64,000 bases of DNA from Raineya sp. (GCA_025454915.1 JALONN010000009.1:205061-269060); one strand, 5' to 3'. Positions 30,714-38,856 are shown, counted from the first letter of the stretch. Notes: generated by a model from the sequence alone, not told the origin. Numbers and translations are program-made.

Positions 30714-30829
30714 TGATACCAAAAAGCAAGATTTTTTTCATCTGCAGGTGAGTGATCACCTCCGATTTTTATAAAAAGTGATACCAAAATTAAACCAGGA
30801 GCAACAGCTGCAGCAGGTATTTTGATACC
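30714..30829 (-). repeat. Dispersed GGTATCA repeat, copy C
   Basis: Minus-strand copy, very close to A and B: GGTATCA, CTGCTGCAGC, TTTTGGTATCACTTT, GGAGGTGATC (plus 30754-30763), CTGCAGATGAAAAAAATC, TTTTTGGTATCA. It fills the gap between the AAA-fusion gene and the YdjM-like gene. Confidence 0.8.
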
Positions 30830-30834
30830 ACTTT

Positions 30835-32229
30835 TTATACGTTCTTTCTTTTTGAAAATCCAAAAAAGTATCTTGAGATAATTAAAAACAGCATTGCAGA
30901 ACCTCCAATAAACTTTAATCTATCATCATTAATTTCATTGGCAAAATATCTACTAACTGCAACTACTGCTAAAGCTATAAATACGAAAAATGTTAAATCC
31001 CATTCTTTCAAATTTCCATTGCTTTTTATTTCTCTGATGGTTTCCACATCCAAGAAACTTTCCTTTCTGTATCTCTCCAGCATTTCTTTTATTACTCTCG
31101 GATTGCCTGCTGATTGCTCGTATATGTGTGTACGTAAAAGCTGTTTATTTTCAGTTTCTAAATCAGAAGAAAGTATATTTATCATGCTTAGGCTGTGTTT
31201 TCTGTCTAAATTCTTAATTCTGATTATTTCAAAATTCCAAAGAAATGTATTCTTTTCTACTGGGACGTTTCGGGCTGTTGTAATTATGGTAAAATGGCTT
31301 TTGAGTTCTTCTAATGTTCTTATCATCTTTGGAGTAACTCTATCAATGTTATCAATTATCAAAATATACTCGTTTGGATTAACTATTTTCTTGATTTCAT
31401 CTGATAAGGCTTTTATACTATCTCTTTGAAATTTGGCTTGTATTTTATCTAAATCTACATTACCATAAATCATTTCAAAAACTTTCTCTTTGTCATTGGA
31501 ATAAAGAAAAATGAGTATTTCTATAAGTGTTCTCTTGACCTCGTAGGTATCGTACATCTTTAGAATTTTCCTTGTGGTGGTTTTCTCAAAGTTTTCAACT
31601 AAATATGTTTTTCCTGTCCCTACATCTCCCAAAATCAAAGTATTTACATTTTTATTGGCTAATGTTTCAATTTTCTTTAATTCCTCATTTCTTCCAATGA
31701 TTGCATCATATTTAGGCTTTGAAATTATAGAAGTTGGTTTAATAGATTTTTTTCTTTTGAATAAGTTTACTACACTCAATAAGTTTACTACACTAAACAA
31801 TTTAGTAATTAAACTAAACTTTCTTTTAACTTTCGCTATTGTAGGAATTTCTAAAACCTCGTCCTTTCTTAATTTTTCGGGTGTTAGTTTCCCCAAATCC
31901 TCATTGTAATTCTGCAAAACTTCTTTCAAATAGTAATTTATTGAACCTCTCGAAATGTGTTCTTTTCCTCTTCCTTTGAATAAATAGCATTCTGGAGTAT
32001 GTTCTTCAAAATCACTTTTCAAATATTCAGCAATGGCAATAATTAACCTATCAGAGATACTATAAACCTTTTCACCTATAGAAATAACTTTATTCCCAAA
32101 ATCAAAATCTTTAATTCTTAGCTTTATTAGTTGGCTTACTTTTACTTTGGCATCAATCATAAGCAGTAGAATTACTAAATTTCTTTTATTCTTGACTCTC
32201 TTTAAAAGTTCCTCATTTCTTGTTTTCAT
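30835..32229 (-). CDS. Fusion of eroded tyrosine-recombinase fold, AAA ATPase and membrane helices
   Basis: 464 residues. Residues about 15-125 follow the tyrosine recombinase catalytic fold (LLLMIDAKVKVSQLIKLRIK, YLFKGRGKEHISRGSINYYL, LTPEKLRKDE), but Arg I, HxxR and the Tyr are absent. A short tandem repeat (FSVVNLLSVVNLF) precedes the ATPase: Walker A GDVGTGKT at 201-208 and Walker B ILIIDNIDR at about 289-297, with a sensor TTARN and C-terminal helical lid. Two TM helices (about 415-432 and 445-460) end the protein. Resembles archaeal/STAND-type ATPases. Function unknown. Confidence 0.75.
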   Translation of the reverse strand: MKTRNEELLKRVKNKRNLVILLLMIDAKVKVSQLIKLRIKDFDFGNKVISIGEKVYSISDRLIIAIAEYLKSDFEEHTPECYLFKGRGKEHISRGSINYYLKEVLQNYNEDLGKLTPEKLRKDEVLEIPTIAKVKRKFSLITKLFSVVNLLSVVNLFKRKKSIKPTSIISKPKYDAIIGRNEELKKIETLANKNVNTLILGDVGTGKTYLVENFEKTTTRKILKMYDTYEVKRTLIEILIFLYSNDKEKVFEMIYGNVDLDKIQAKFQRDSIKALSDEIKKIVNPNEYILIIDNIDRVTPKMIRTLEELKSHFTIITTARNVPVEKNTFLWNFEIIRIKNLDRKHSLSMINILSSDLETENKQLLRTHIYEQSAGNPRVIKEMLERYRKESFLDVETIREIKSNGNLKEWDLTFFVFIALAVVAVSRYFANEINDDRLKFIGGSAMLFLIISRYFFGFSKRKNV

Positions 32230-32903
32230 AATTCAGACCATTTAAAAACCTTTGATTTAATTAGAATTGTGTTTTTTGCTTCTAAAATTTGGAAATACTC
32301 ATATTCTATTAGGTTTAATTGGGTTTGAAAGTCCTTTAATTGCTTCAAATATTCACTTGGTAGGATTTCCCTATTCTTGTACTGTTTTTCAATAATTTCA
32401 ATAAATAAAGCCTTCTGAATATCAAAATTTTTAACTCTTGAATTATAGTAGTCAATTCTATTCTTCAAGATTTCTCTAAGTTGGATTACCTCATTGAGCA
32501 CCTCATTAAAATCTACCTCATTAACTCTCTCTATTGATTGAATTTTAGCTTTTTGAGTAGCTTTTGTATTCTGATAGCTTTCTATCTGAGAACTTGAAAA
32601 AATCATGATTGGAGTATTTTGTATAAAGTTATAGCCAAGTGAAGGCAGAAACCTAAGAAATTTGTATTTGTTTTTAGTCTGAAATTCGGCTTTTAAGGCT
32701 TCCTTTTTTTTGGTGTAGAAATCTCTCAAATGTTTTTCTAAGTCTTTTCTATGTGGCAAAAATTGGCTTGTGTCAAGCAATACTTGGCTATATGCAGAAC
32801 TCGAAAAAATACAAATGAGAATCAAAAAAAATGCCTTATAGAATTTTCGTAGGAACTTTTCAGGCTTTAAGGGACATTTTGAACAAAATTTCAACATAAA
32901 CAA
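32226..32903 (-). CDS. Exported helical protein, TolC-like pattern
   Basis: 225 residues. N-terminal signal segment (FFLILICIFSSSAYSQ), then long helices with a TolC-family flavour (FLPSLGYNFIQNTP, YKNREILPSEYLKQL, LNLIEYEYFQI), shorter than full outer-membrane factors, which have about 400 residues. Probably periplasmic. Overlaps the AAA fusion gene by 4 bases (ATGA), so the two are translationally coupled. Confidence 0.55.
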   Translation of the reverse strand: MFMLKFCSKCPLKPEKFLRKFYKAFFLILICIFSSSAYSQVLLDTSQFLPHRKDLEKHLRDFYTKKKEALKAEFQTKNKYKFLRFLPSLGYNFIQNTPIMIFSSSQIESYQNTKATQKAKIQSIERVNEVDFNEVLNEVIQLREILKNRIDYYNSRVKNFDIQKALFIEIIEKQYKNREILPSEYLKQLKDFQTQLNLIEYEYFQILEAKNTILIKSKVFKWSEL

Positions 32904-33008
32904 GTAGTTTTTTGGCTGTTTTTAACAGTTTTTTAGCTTTTTTTCGGAAAATCAATTTTTTGGAAAATTGGAAAAGTTCAAAAAAATTTAGTATGCTAAA
33001 TTCATTTA

Positions 33009-33344
33009 CTAAACTTTATCAGGAGGCAATTTTTTAAGGAGTATAAAGTCAAAAAGTGTATTTTCATTTTCTGCATCACTTCCATACATACGCTTTACAA
33101 CATTTTTAAACTCTTGGAGATTGTACCCTGAATCTAATTGAGCTATCCACTCATTTACATCTGATAATTTTACTTTCTTTATATCAAGTATAGAGGCAAG
33201 CCCCAAAAACTCACCTTTTAGATATAATTCATAAACTTTTCCCTTTTGGTATTTGCTGGGGTTGTGAATTCTAAAAGTAGTAAAGCTCAAACAGTCAAGT
33301 TTTTTATTCCAATTATATTTGAAGTCTATTCTTGGGGCTTCCAT
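33009..33344 (-). CDS. Small ASCH/PUA-like protein
   Basis: 111 residues from MEAPRIDFKYN; the ATG at 33368 is an alternative. The pattern KGKVYELYLKGEFLGLASIL, followed by YNLQEFKNVVKRMYG, fits ASCH-like RNA-binding folds that are common in mobile elements. Assignment is tentative. Confidence 0.5.
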   Translation of the reverse strand: MEAPRIDFKYNWNKKLDCLSFTTFRIHNPSKYQKGKVYELYLKGEFLGLASILDIKKVKLSDVNEWIAQLDSGYNLQEFKNVVKRMYGSDAENENTLFDFILLKKLPPDKV

Positions 33345-33348
33345 AGTT

Positions 33349-33966
33349 TTATACTTTTGCTGGTTCAAACTTGGCTAAAAGAATTTCTATAATATTATTT
33401 CTCTCTTGGAGTCTTAAATTATCATTTTGCAGGGTTTTAATTGTTTCCTGTTGCTCAATGATGGTACTATTCATTTTGTCCTGTGTGGCTGTTAGGTCCT
33501 GAAGTAATTTTTCTAAACTCTCTTTCTCATGGGTGATCATCTCCAACGCTTTTATATATTCTGTCTCTCTCTCTTTGGATGCCTCTAAACTTTTTAAATA
33601 AATATCCTCATTATGCTTTTTTTGGATTATTTCAAAGTCTTTTTCTTCTAATTCTTTTCTTAATTCTAAATTATTGGTATTGAGAGAAACTAAAAGACTT
33701 TGAAAATACTTTGATAATTCCTCTGTGTTATACCTCCAAATCTCTGTTTTTGTCTCGGATTCCTCGACTGGCTTGTTTTTTTGTTCACTTTCAAAATTTA
33801 ATTTATTGATTGCCTGTAATTCCTCTTCTGTGATACATACAAGGGTTTCCTTGCCTCTCTCTATACTTCTAAGTGTACCTTTTCGTATTTTATTATTTAC
33901 ATTCTGAATGCTTGTTCCTGTCATTCTCGCATACTCTTTCTGGGTGAACTCGTGTAAGTCTTGCAT
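33349..33966 (-). CDS. HTH plus coiled-coil DNA-binding protein
   Basis: 205 residues. N-terminal HTH (about 5-35, TQKEYARMTGTSIQNVNNKI), then a linker and a long coiled coil (about 85-200). The layout is like KfrA or other plasmid partition/regulator proteins. Lies directly after the initiator-like gene, so a role in replication control or segregation is likely. Confidence 0.65.
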   Translation of the reverse strand: MQDLHEFTQKEYARMTGTSIQNVNNKIRKGTLRSIERGKETLVCITEEELQAINKLNFESEQKNKPVEESETKTEIWRYNTEELSKYFQSLLVSLNTNNLELRKELEEKDFEIIQKKHNEDIYLKSLEASKERETEYIKALEMITHEKESLEKLLQDLTATQDKMNSTIIEQQETIKTLQNDNLRLQERNNIIEILLAKFEPAKV

Positions 33967-33977
33967 AATTATTGATT

Positions 33978-34892
33978 TTATAGGTTATAGTTTGATTTGA
34001 TACGATTGAGCCTATTTTTTAGGATTTTTATTTTTTCCTCTAATTCCTCTTTTTGATAATTATTGAGTGCTTTTTCAATTAGTTTTTCATGTAAGGAGAT
34101 TTGATATTCAAGTTTTCTTACCTTCATTTCAGGCGTATCTGTAGCTAAAATCTCACTACTTTCACTTTCAAAAGTATTTTCTTGAAACTTTCTATTTTGC
34201 TGGTGGGGGCTTATTGACTGAAAAGGTGTTCTATTCTGCCAAATCTTTACAGTTTTTATCCAGTCTATTTTTTTGGCTGTATTTTCTGAACTCCAATATT
34301 CAGCTTGTTCAAACCAATGCTTACATTGGAGATCTGACCATTCAGGCAATTGCTCTCTGAAAGTTTTAAAATCTTTAAAAGCCTCACTAAATAAAATTTT
34401 ATTAGTTTCTGTTTTCTTTGTTTTATTATTGTCTGTACTTTTTCCAGTAGAAAGGTTTGTTTTTTCTTCCTTTTGGGCTGTATTTTTTCCAGTAGTTGTA
34501 TTCTCTACTGTAATATTTCCAGTAGATGAATTGGTTTTCTCTTCCTTTTCAGGTGTAAAAATTCCAGTAGATGGGGTGTTTCCTTCCTTTTGGGCTGTAA
34601 ATTTTCCAGTAGAATTAATTTTGTAGGAGGTTTTAGTTTTATTCTGTTTACCAGACTCAAAATTTATTAGTCCTACATTTTGAAGTGATTGCCTGCCTTT
34701 AATAAGTGTTTTTTCGCTAATGTTCAAAGTTCCGCAAATCTGCGTATTTGACGCAAAAAATGGATTTTGCCAATTTCTTTCATTGGAAATTTTCAGGAGG
34801 CAAAAGTATATATCAGCTTCTAAAGAAGTTAGTGGAATTTCTAAACCCTCTCGGATTCTCCAAAAGGCATTGATAAGCTCAATGTAATTCAT
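33978..34892 (-). CDS. Replication initiator-like protein (winged HTH, DnaD-type)
   Basis: 304 residues. N-terminal winged helix (about 15-90, LTSLEADIYFCLLKISNE, NTQICGTLNISEKTLIKG), a low-complexity centre with five STGK/STGN-type repeats (about 95-160), then a C-terminal region (SEAFKDFKTFREQL, LQCKHWFEQAEYWS) like phage replisome organisers and a coiled-coil tail. The DNA encoding the repeats forms iterons. Probably initiates replication of Element 2. Confidence 0.65.
   Translation of the reverse strand: MNYIELINAFWRIREGLEIPLTSLEADIYFCLLKISNERNWQNPFFASNTQICGTLNISEKTLIKGRQSLQNVGLINFESGKQNKTKTSYKINSTGKFTAQKEGNTPSTGIFTPEKEEKTNSSTGNITVENTTTGKNTAQKEEKTNLSTGKSTDNNKTKKTETNKILFSEAFKDFKTFREQLPEWSDLQCKHWFEQAEYWSSENTAKKIDWIKTVKIWQNRTPFQSISPHQQNRKFQENTFESESSEILATDTPEMKVRKLEYQISLHEKLIEKALNNYQKEELEEKIKILKNRLNRIKSNYNL
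34442..34612. repeat. Five TTCCAGTAG iterons inside the initiator gene
   Basis: TTCCAGTAG at 34442, 34487, 34517, 34562 and 34604, spaced by 30, 42 or 45 bases and embedded in larger similar blocks (CCTTTTGGGCTGTA). The location inside the initiator gene is like the origins of lambda-type O genes. Confidence 0.65.
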
Positions 34893-34940
34893 CAGGAATT
34901 GATTTGAAAATTAGAAATATGATAAATTTAATTTTTAGAA

Positions 34941-35228
34941 TTAATTTGTTATCAATTCCTCTAAAGCCTCTAAAATTTCCCAATTATAGAGCCTTCCATT
35001 TTTTACCCTTCTTACATCATCAATATCAAAACGCTTTCTATCACACACTATAACAGCATAATTATGAGGTAACTTATCTTTAATTTTATTTAACCTTTCA
35101 TCAAATAAATTTTTAGTAAGGTTCTCTTTTAACTGTTTTTTTCGCTCTTTTAGCATTTTTTCGAGATTTGCAATTATTGTTAATTGCTGACCTTCTGTTT
35201 TACCTTCAAAAAAATTTGTTAATTCCAT
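34941..35228 (-). CDS. Hypothetical protein at the head of the replication unit
   Basis: 95 residues: helical, charged N-terminus and an alpha/beta C-terminus (HNYAVIVCDRKRFDIDDVRR). Divergent from the repressor. Possibly an early regulatory or copy-number protein. No family recognised. Confidence 0.5.
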   Translation of the reverse strand: MELTNFFEGKTEGQQLTIIANLEKMLKERKKQLKENLTKNLFDERLNKIKDKLPHNYAVIVCDRKRFDIDDVRRVKNGRLYNWEILEALEELITN

Positions 35229-35269
35229 GTCTAAAACATTTTATTTTGTTATATTTAATATATTTGCAT

Positions 35270-35321
35270 ACAAATTTGTATAATTTATTTTAATAATCAA
35301 ATTTATTTGTCAAATAAATTT
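35270..35321. promoter_or_regulatory. Divergent operator region of the Element 2 repressor
   Basis: ACAAATTTGT (35270-35279) and an 11-bp inverted repeat AAATTTATTTG T CAAATAAATTT (35299-35321). Shares CAAATT/AATTTG half sites with the operators at 26466 and 26497. Confidence 0.65.
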
Positions 35322-35359
35322 ATAAACACTAACCCCTAAACCCTTAACAATTTATATTT

Positions 35360-35740
35360 ATGGTTATCAATGATGAAATTGTTACCGTAAATCATAGAAT
35401 ATCTATGATTAGGCAACATTATGAATTAAGCCAAAAACAATTTGGCGAAAAGTTAGGCATACAATCTGCCACGATTAGCCACATAGAAAAGAATATCCAC
35501 AGACCTAATTTTGATGTTGTGGCAAGTATTCTTGCAACATATAGAGAAATAAACCCTTATTGGCTTCTACTGGGTGAGGGTAAAATGTTCTTGGATAAAG
35601 ACGACCCTATTTTGATAATCTCTAACAAAAAATCCTCAACAAATAATGAAGAGGTGCAAAAGCTCCAAGAAGATTTAGAGAAAGAAAAAAAGGAGAAAGG
35701 TATATTATTTGAACTGTTGGGCAATTTGTCAAAGCAATAG
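35360..35740 (+). CDS. XRE-family repressor of Element 2
   Basis: 126 residues. HTH at about 14-70 (MIRQHYELSQKQFGEKLG, SATISHIEKNIHRPNFDVVA) then a short coiled-coil dimerisation tail. No S24 domain, so induction differs from that of Element 1. Divergent from the 95-residue gene with palindromes in between. The following 35741-35870 holds no clear gene. Confidence 0.85.
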   Translation: MVINDEIVTVNHRISMIRQHYELSQKQFGEKLGIQSATISHIEKNIHRPNFDVVASILATYREINPYWLLLGEGKMFLDKDDPILIISNKKSSTNNEEVQKLQEDLEKEKKEKGILFELLGNLSKQ

Positions 35741-35874
35741 GGCAATCGAAATAGTCATTTGTAATTTTTTAAATGAGGGCTTAAACTCTCATTTTTTAGA
35801 GAAATTGGTTACAAATTCGGTTGCCCTGTTCCCAAAATGTAGGGAATTTGACTATAATTGCATAAGGTTTGGAG

Positions 35875-35889
35875 TCCGTCCATTCCGCA
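35875..35889 (+). repeat. att core copy 3 (right end)
   Basis: TCCGTCCATTCCGCA matches the tRNA-Asp end but with one C fewer before GTCC. CCGTCCATTCCGCAAC is shared with copy 2. It marks the right end of Element 2. Confidence 0.85.
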
Positions 35890-35897
35890 ACAAATAT

Positions 35898-35929
35898 AAA
35901 AAAGGAGCCTTTAAAAAGCTCCTTTTTTT
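35898..35929 (+). terminator. Terminator after att copy 3
   Basis: AAAAAGGAGC/GCTCCTTTTT hairpin with T run. Probably the original chromosomal terminator of tRNA-Asp. Confidence 0.8.
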
Positions 35930-35947
35930 ATTTTATTTCTCCTGAGT

Positions 35948-36229
35948 ATGACAACAAAGTATTACAGAACTTATAATGAAAGCCATTATGGAGATGTTGG
36001 CTACTATTATTGTGAGGTTCATAATCAGACTATTACACGACAAATAGTCTCTTTTGAAAATCATTTATATTGGGCTACTCCCAGCAATTGTAATAATGAT
36101 GAATACGATTTTACTGACCAGCCTGATTTTCTAGATTCTGATTTATCTCAATTAAAAGAACATAACCAACTTATAGAACTCACCAAAGAAGAATTTGAAG
36201 GAATTTGGGAAAAAGCCATTTATTCATAA
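35948..36229 (+). CDS. Hypothetical small protein
   Basis: 93 residues, acidic and rich in Tyr, His and Asn; mixed alpha/beta, no TM. First gene after the integration site. No family recognised. Confidence 0.5.
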   Translation: MTTKYYRTYNESHYGDVGYYYCEVHNQTITRQIVSFENHLYWATPSNCNNDEYDFTDQPDFLDSDLSQLKEHNQLIELTKEEFEGIWEKAIYS

Positions 36230-36249
36230 GTTCCAGCATTAAAGCTTTA

Positions 36250-36735
36250 TCAGTTGCTTTTATGCAATTTTTCATTCTTTAAAACCATTTCTATTACTTT
36301 TGAAATTCGTTCTACTTTTGTTTTATCTGTTTTGGCACTATAAACCCACTCTATAAAAGCTTTTTGTTCATTATCAGAGCAACTTAAAAAGCTTTCGTAA
36401 GCATTTGGTTCTAGAACTAAACATTCTTTAAATTCTTCAGGGATTTCAGTGGGAGCATTATCTGCATATAGTTTCACCCAAATAGTGTCACCTTCCTGTT
36501 TTTTAATAATTTTTCTGATTTGAGCTTTTACAGGTAAAAACAGTCTACCATTGCCCATAGGCATCAGATGATAGCTTTTAATTTCGTAATCGTCAATAAA
36601 GCCCCTCACACGTACCCAGCCAAATGGGGTGTGTTTATTTTGTAGAACTTCAGGGATTTCGGCGTATGTCCAGCCTCCTTTTCCCTGAAATTTCCTGAGA
36701 ACAACCTCTTTATCAACCAATGGTTTTTCTTCCAT
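36250..36735 (-). CDS. YdeI/OmpD-associated family protein (DUF1905)
   Basis: 161 residues. N-terminal DUF1905-like barrel (GGWTYAEIPEV, VRVRGFIDDYEIKSYHLMPM) and a C-terminal OmdA-like helical part (AFIEWVYSAKTDKTKVERIS). Function of the family is not well defined; often beside stress or heavy-metal genes. Confidence 0.8.
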   Translation of the reverse strand: MEEKPLVDKEVVLRKFQGKGGWTYAEIPEVLQNKHTPFGWVRVRGFIDDYEIKSYHLMPMGNGRLFLPVKAQIRKIIKKQEGDTIWVKLYADNAPTEIPEEFKECLVLEPNAYESFLSCSDNEQKAFIEWVYSAKTDKTKVERISKVIEMVLKNEKLHKSN

Positions 36736-36759
36736 GTTTTTAGCTGTATTTGTTTATGA

Positions 36760-36806
36760 TTGCTTCACGTCATTACGAACTGAATGAAATGAAGTGAAGT
36801 AATCTA
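36760..36806. repeat. REP-like palindrome
   Basis: GATTGCTTCACGTCATTACG with its inverted counterpart GAAGTGAAGTAATC. Same family as 40688-40738, a degraded copy of a dispersed Bacteroidota repeat. Confidence 0.6.
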
Positions 36807-36807
36807 A

Positions 36808-37272
36808 CTATCTAATTGCCACAAAAATATCTACTTCTGCATCAGCAGGATTTTGAGTTTTTTCACCATATATCTCAAAATCAGCAGTATAGGCTCTTTC
36901 TATGTTATCAGTCCAGATGCGAGTCCAAGCATCAAAAACAATGCCTTCCTGCATATTTCCTTTGGCTGTATATTGCTTATAATGAGTTGATTCTATGGTT
37001 TTTCCTACCATTCCGTCTGGAATATTTGTAAGATTAGCCACTTTACACCCTAAAATAGTTGTATAAGGCTTTGTGTAATCTTTTTCGTAGTCTGTATAGA
37101 TGCAATAGATTGCATAATCTGTTTTATTAGGAATTTTTTCTAAGATTCCCTCATTCATAAATTTAGCCCAAAGTGCTGGAATATCCTGTCCAGCCTGACT
37201 GTTTTCGTTGGTGGTTCTTACAGCAATTCCGATGATGTGGAATGTTTCGATGGTGGTGGTTGTGTGTGTCAT
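36808..37272 (-). CDS. GyrI-like / AraC effector-binding domain protein
   Basis: 154 residues. Stand-alone effector-binding domain (HIIGIAVRTTNENSQAGQDI, YTTILGCKVANL, ADFEIYGE). Such domains bind small amphipathic molecules. Next to a WYL-type regulator, with which it may form a stress-response group. Confidence 0.8.
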   Translation of the reverse strand: MTHTTTTIETFHIIGIAVRTTNENSQAGQDIPALWAKFMNEGILEKIPNKTDYAIYCIYTDYEKDYTKPYTTILGCKVANLTNIPDGMVGKTIESTHYKQYTAKGNMQEGIVFDAWTRIWTDNIERAYTADFEIYGEKTQNPADAEVDIFVAIR

Positions 37273-37320
37273 TTGATTAGTTTTTTTACAAATCTAAAAC
37301 ACACTTGCGACAGCCTTATG

Positions 37321-38028
37321 TCAGGGGTTTGATTTTTGTTTACACATTTCAAAATATTCTGGAAGTGTCATGTTGTGTGGCTCAAATTTGTCTGTAAGCA
37401 CCTCCAATTTCTGAATTCTGTCTAATCTAAAAGCCCTAAAATCTTTCCTCAAACGGCAAAAAGCTATCAGTAGCCAGTTTTCTTGGGTATTGTACATGGC
37501 AAAAGGCTCAATATTTCTTTGAGTAGTTTCGTTACTTTCAGATGTATAAGTAAGTTTTAGGATATTAAAATTGGTGATAGCTCCTTGTAAAACAGACAGA
37601 TAACCACTTGTTTTGTCGTTGTTGATATTCTGCCTGAACAAAATACGGTCGGAGAGTAAATCTGCTTTTTCTTTGGTACTGTTTCGGAGTACCGATTTTA
37701 TTTTGGTAATCGCCTCCGAATATTCTTTGGCAAACGATATATCTTTGTTTTTAAGAATGAGTTGCTCAGCAGTAATGAGGGCATAAGCTTCACTTTCTGT
37801 AAACATCACAGGCGGAACTCTGTAATCTTCCATGAGTTTGTAGCCTTTGCCTTCCTCTACGAGTATTGGAACGCCAGCATCTTCCAATGCCCTTATATCT
37901 CGGTAAATGGTTCTGATATTGACCCCAAACTTATCTGCAAGCATTTTGGCAGTTACAAGTCTTTTGGCTTGTAATTGAGTAAGTATTGCCGTAAGCCGAG
38001 ATAAACGTTTGGTGGTGTTTTCTTGCAT
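37321..38028 (-). CDS. YafY-type regulator, HTH plus WYL domain
   Basis: 235 residues. N-terminal HTH_11 (about 8-60, AKMLADKFGVNIRTIYRDI) and a WYL ligand-binding domain (about 140-225, RNIEPFAMYNTQENWLLIAF). WYL regulators respond to nucleotides or nucleic acid and often control stress or defence genes. It lies 95 bases upstream of nothing in its own direction except the GyrI-like gene. Confidence 0.88.
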   Translation of the reverse strand: MQENTTKRLSRLTAILTQLQAKRLVTAKMLADKFGVNIRTIYRDIRALEDAGVPILVEEGKGYKLMEDYRVPPVMFTESEAYALITAEQLILKNKDISFAKEYSEAITKIKSVLRNSTKEKADLLSDRILFRQNINNDKTSGYLSVLQGAITNFNILKLTYTSESNETTQRNIEPFAMYNTQENWLLIAFCRLRKDFRAFRLDRIQKLEVLTDKFEPHNMTLPEYFEMCKQKSNP

Positions 38029-38122
38029 TTTTATTTTTTATTTCTCTTGATTTCTGAAAGATACAATCCTCTCATTGAAATATAAATTATGTAAGGTTGG
38101 CTAAATTTTAATTCTGATAGAC

Positions 38123-38845
38123 TTACCATGAAGAACGAGGTTTCGGTAAAGTTGCTGATTTTTGATACTCAAAACTGGGTTTTGATTGTTCCATTGCCCA
38201 AATTTTAAATTCATATGAACTATATTGTATTTTTTGAGAAGATTTGATATTTACATCTTCTATAAAAAATTCATTCCCATATACTTTTGTAATAGGATTG
38301 TTAAAAATCAGAAAAGCAGGAATATCTAATGGTAGTATGAAGGTTTTATATTCTTGATTTTTGATATTAATCTCTCGAATTTCTGTTAATAGTCTACCCA
38401 ATGCATTTTTTCCTTTTAATTGTTTGTCATTAATTGGCTTTGCTCCCCAAGTACTATCTTTTAAAGAATATTCAACAATAGGTTTAATACCTGTATCTAG
38501 AAGAATTTCAGAAAATTTATTGTAGTTTTGCAAAAGTTTAACTTGTAAACACCACTTCATAACCATAAATTTTATAGCATCCCAGTCCTGTCGCACGTAT
38601 TGAGAGTATTCCCTACTTAATAATTTAGCTTTCATTGGATTATCTAATGATATAAGTTTTTCTTGTATTTTAGGAAATAAAGGAAATTTCAGAGTGTGGT
38701 ATAATATCTCAACATTTGAAAAAATAATTTCATTTACAAATAAAGAGAAATTAGGAGCCATATTGGACAATCCACCATATTTTCCTGAAGTCTTACTAAA
38801 AGTAATTACTTCCTCTATATTATAAGTTCTTTCAGTTATTGCCAT
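38123..38845 (-). CDS. NADAR-superfamily protein
   Basis: 240 residues. NADAR (YbiA-like) signature: GGLSNMAPNFSLFV, NVEILYHTLKFP, NPMKAKLLSREY, MVMKWCLQVKL, LDTGIKPIVEYSLKDSTWGA and GKNALGRLLTEIR. Members hydrolyse N-glycosidic bonds of ADP-ribose or riboflavin intermediates; some remove ADP-ribose from guanine. A C-terminal extension (about 165-240) has no recognised motif. Follows the PRTase-like gene by 11 bases, probably one operon. Confidence 0.85.
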   Translation of the reverse strand: MAITERTYNIEEVITFSKTSGKYGGLSNMAPNFSLFVNEIIFSNVEILYHTLKFPLFPKIQEKLISLDNPMKAKLLSREYSQYVRQDWDAIKFMVMKWCLQVKLLQNYNKFSEILLDTGIKPIVEYSLKDSTWGAKPINDKQLKGKNALGRLLTEIREINIKNQEYKTFILPLDIPAFLIFNNPITKVYGNEFFIEDVNIKSSQKIQYSSYEFKIWAMEQSKPSFEYQKSATLPKPRSSW

Positions 38846-38856
38846 ACATTAAAAAT

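Larger units (their letters stand above)
21101..35891. mobile_element. Element 2: second integrated element in tandem, about 14.8 kb
   Basis: Bounded by att copies 2 and 3. It has a recombinase next to the left junction and an XRE repressor at the right, an initiator-like gene with internal iterons, and a middle region of small exported proteins with dispersed hairpins and repeats. No capsid, terminase, relaxase or type IV secretion gene is visible. How it moves between cells is unknown. Confidence 0.75.

Noticed and set aside
30696..30759. Upstream starts of the YdjM-like protein at 30741 or 30759
   Set aside because: They lie in repeat C and add residues outside the family; kept as an alternative because 30741 has a strong SD.
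22472..30829. Integron attC sites or CRISPR repeats
   Set aside because: No integrase of integron type, no R-box symmetry, spacing is irregular and copies are on both strands.
30835..32229. Zot/pI-like assembly ATPase of a filamentous phage
   Set aside because: The TM helices are at the C-terminus, the N-terminal recombinase-like fold does not fit, and no coat or pIII-type set can be pointed out.
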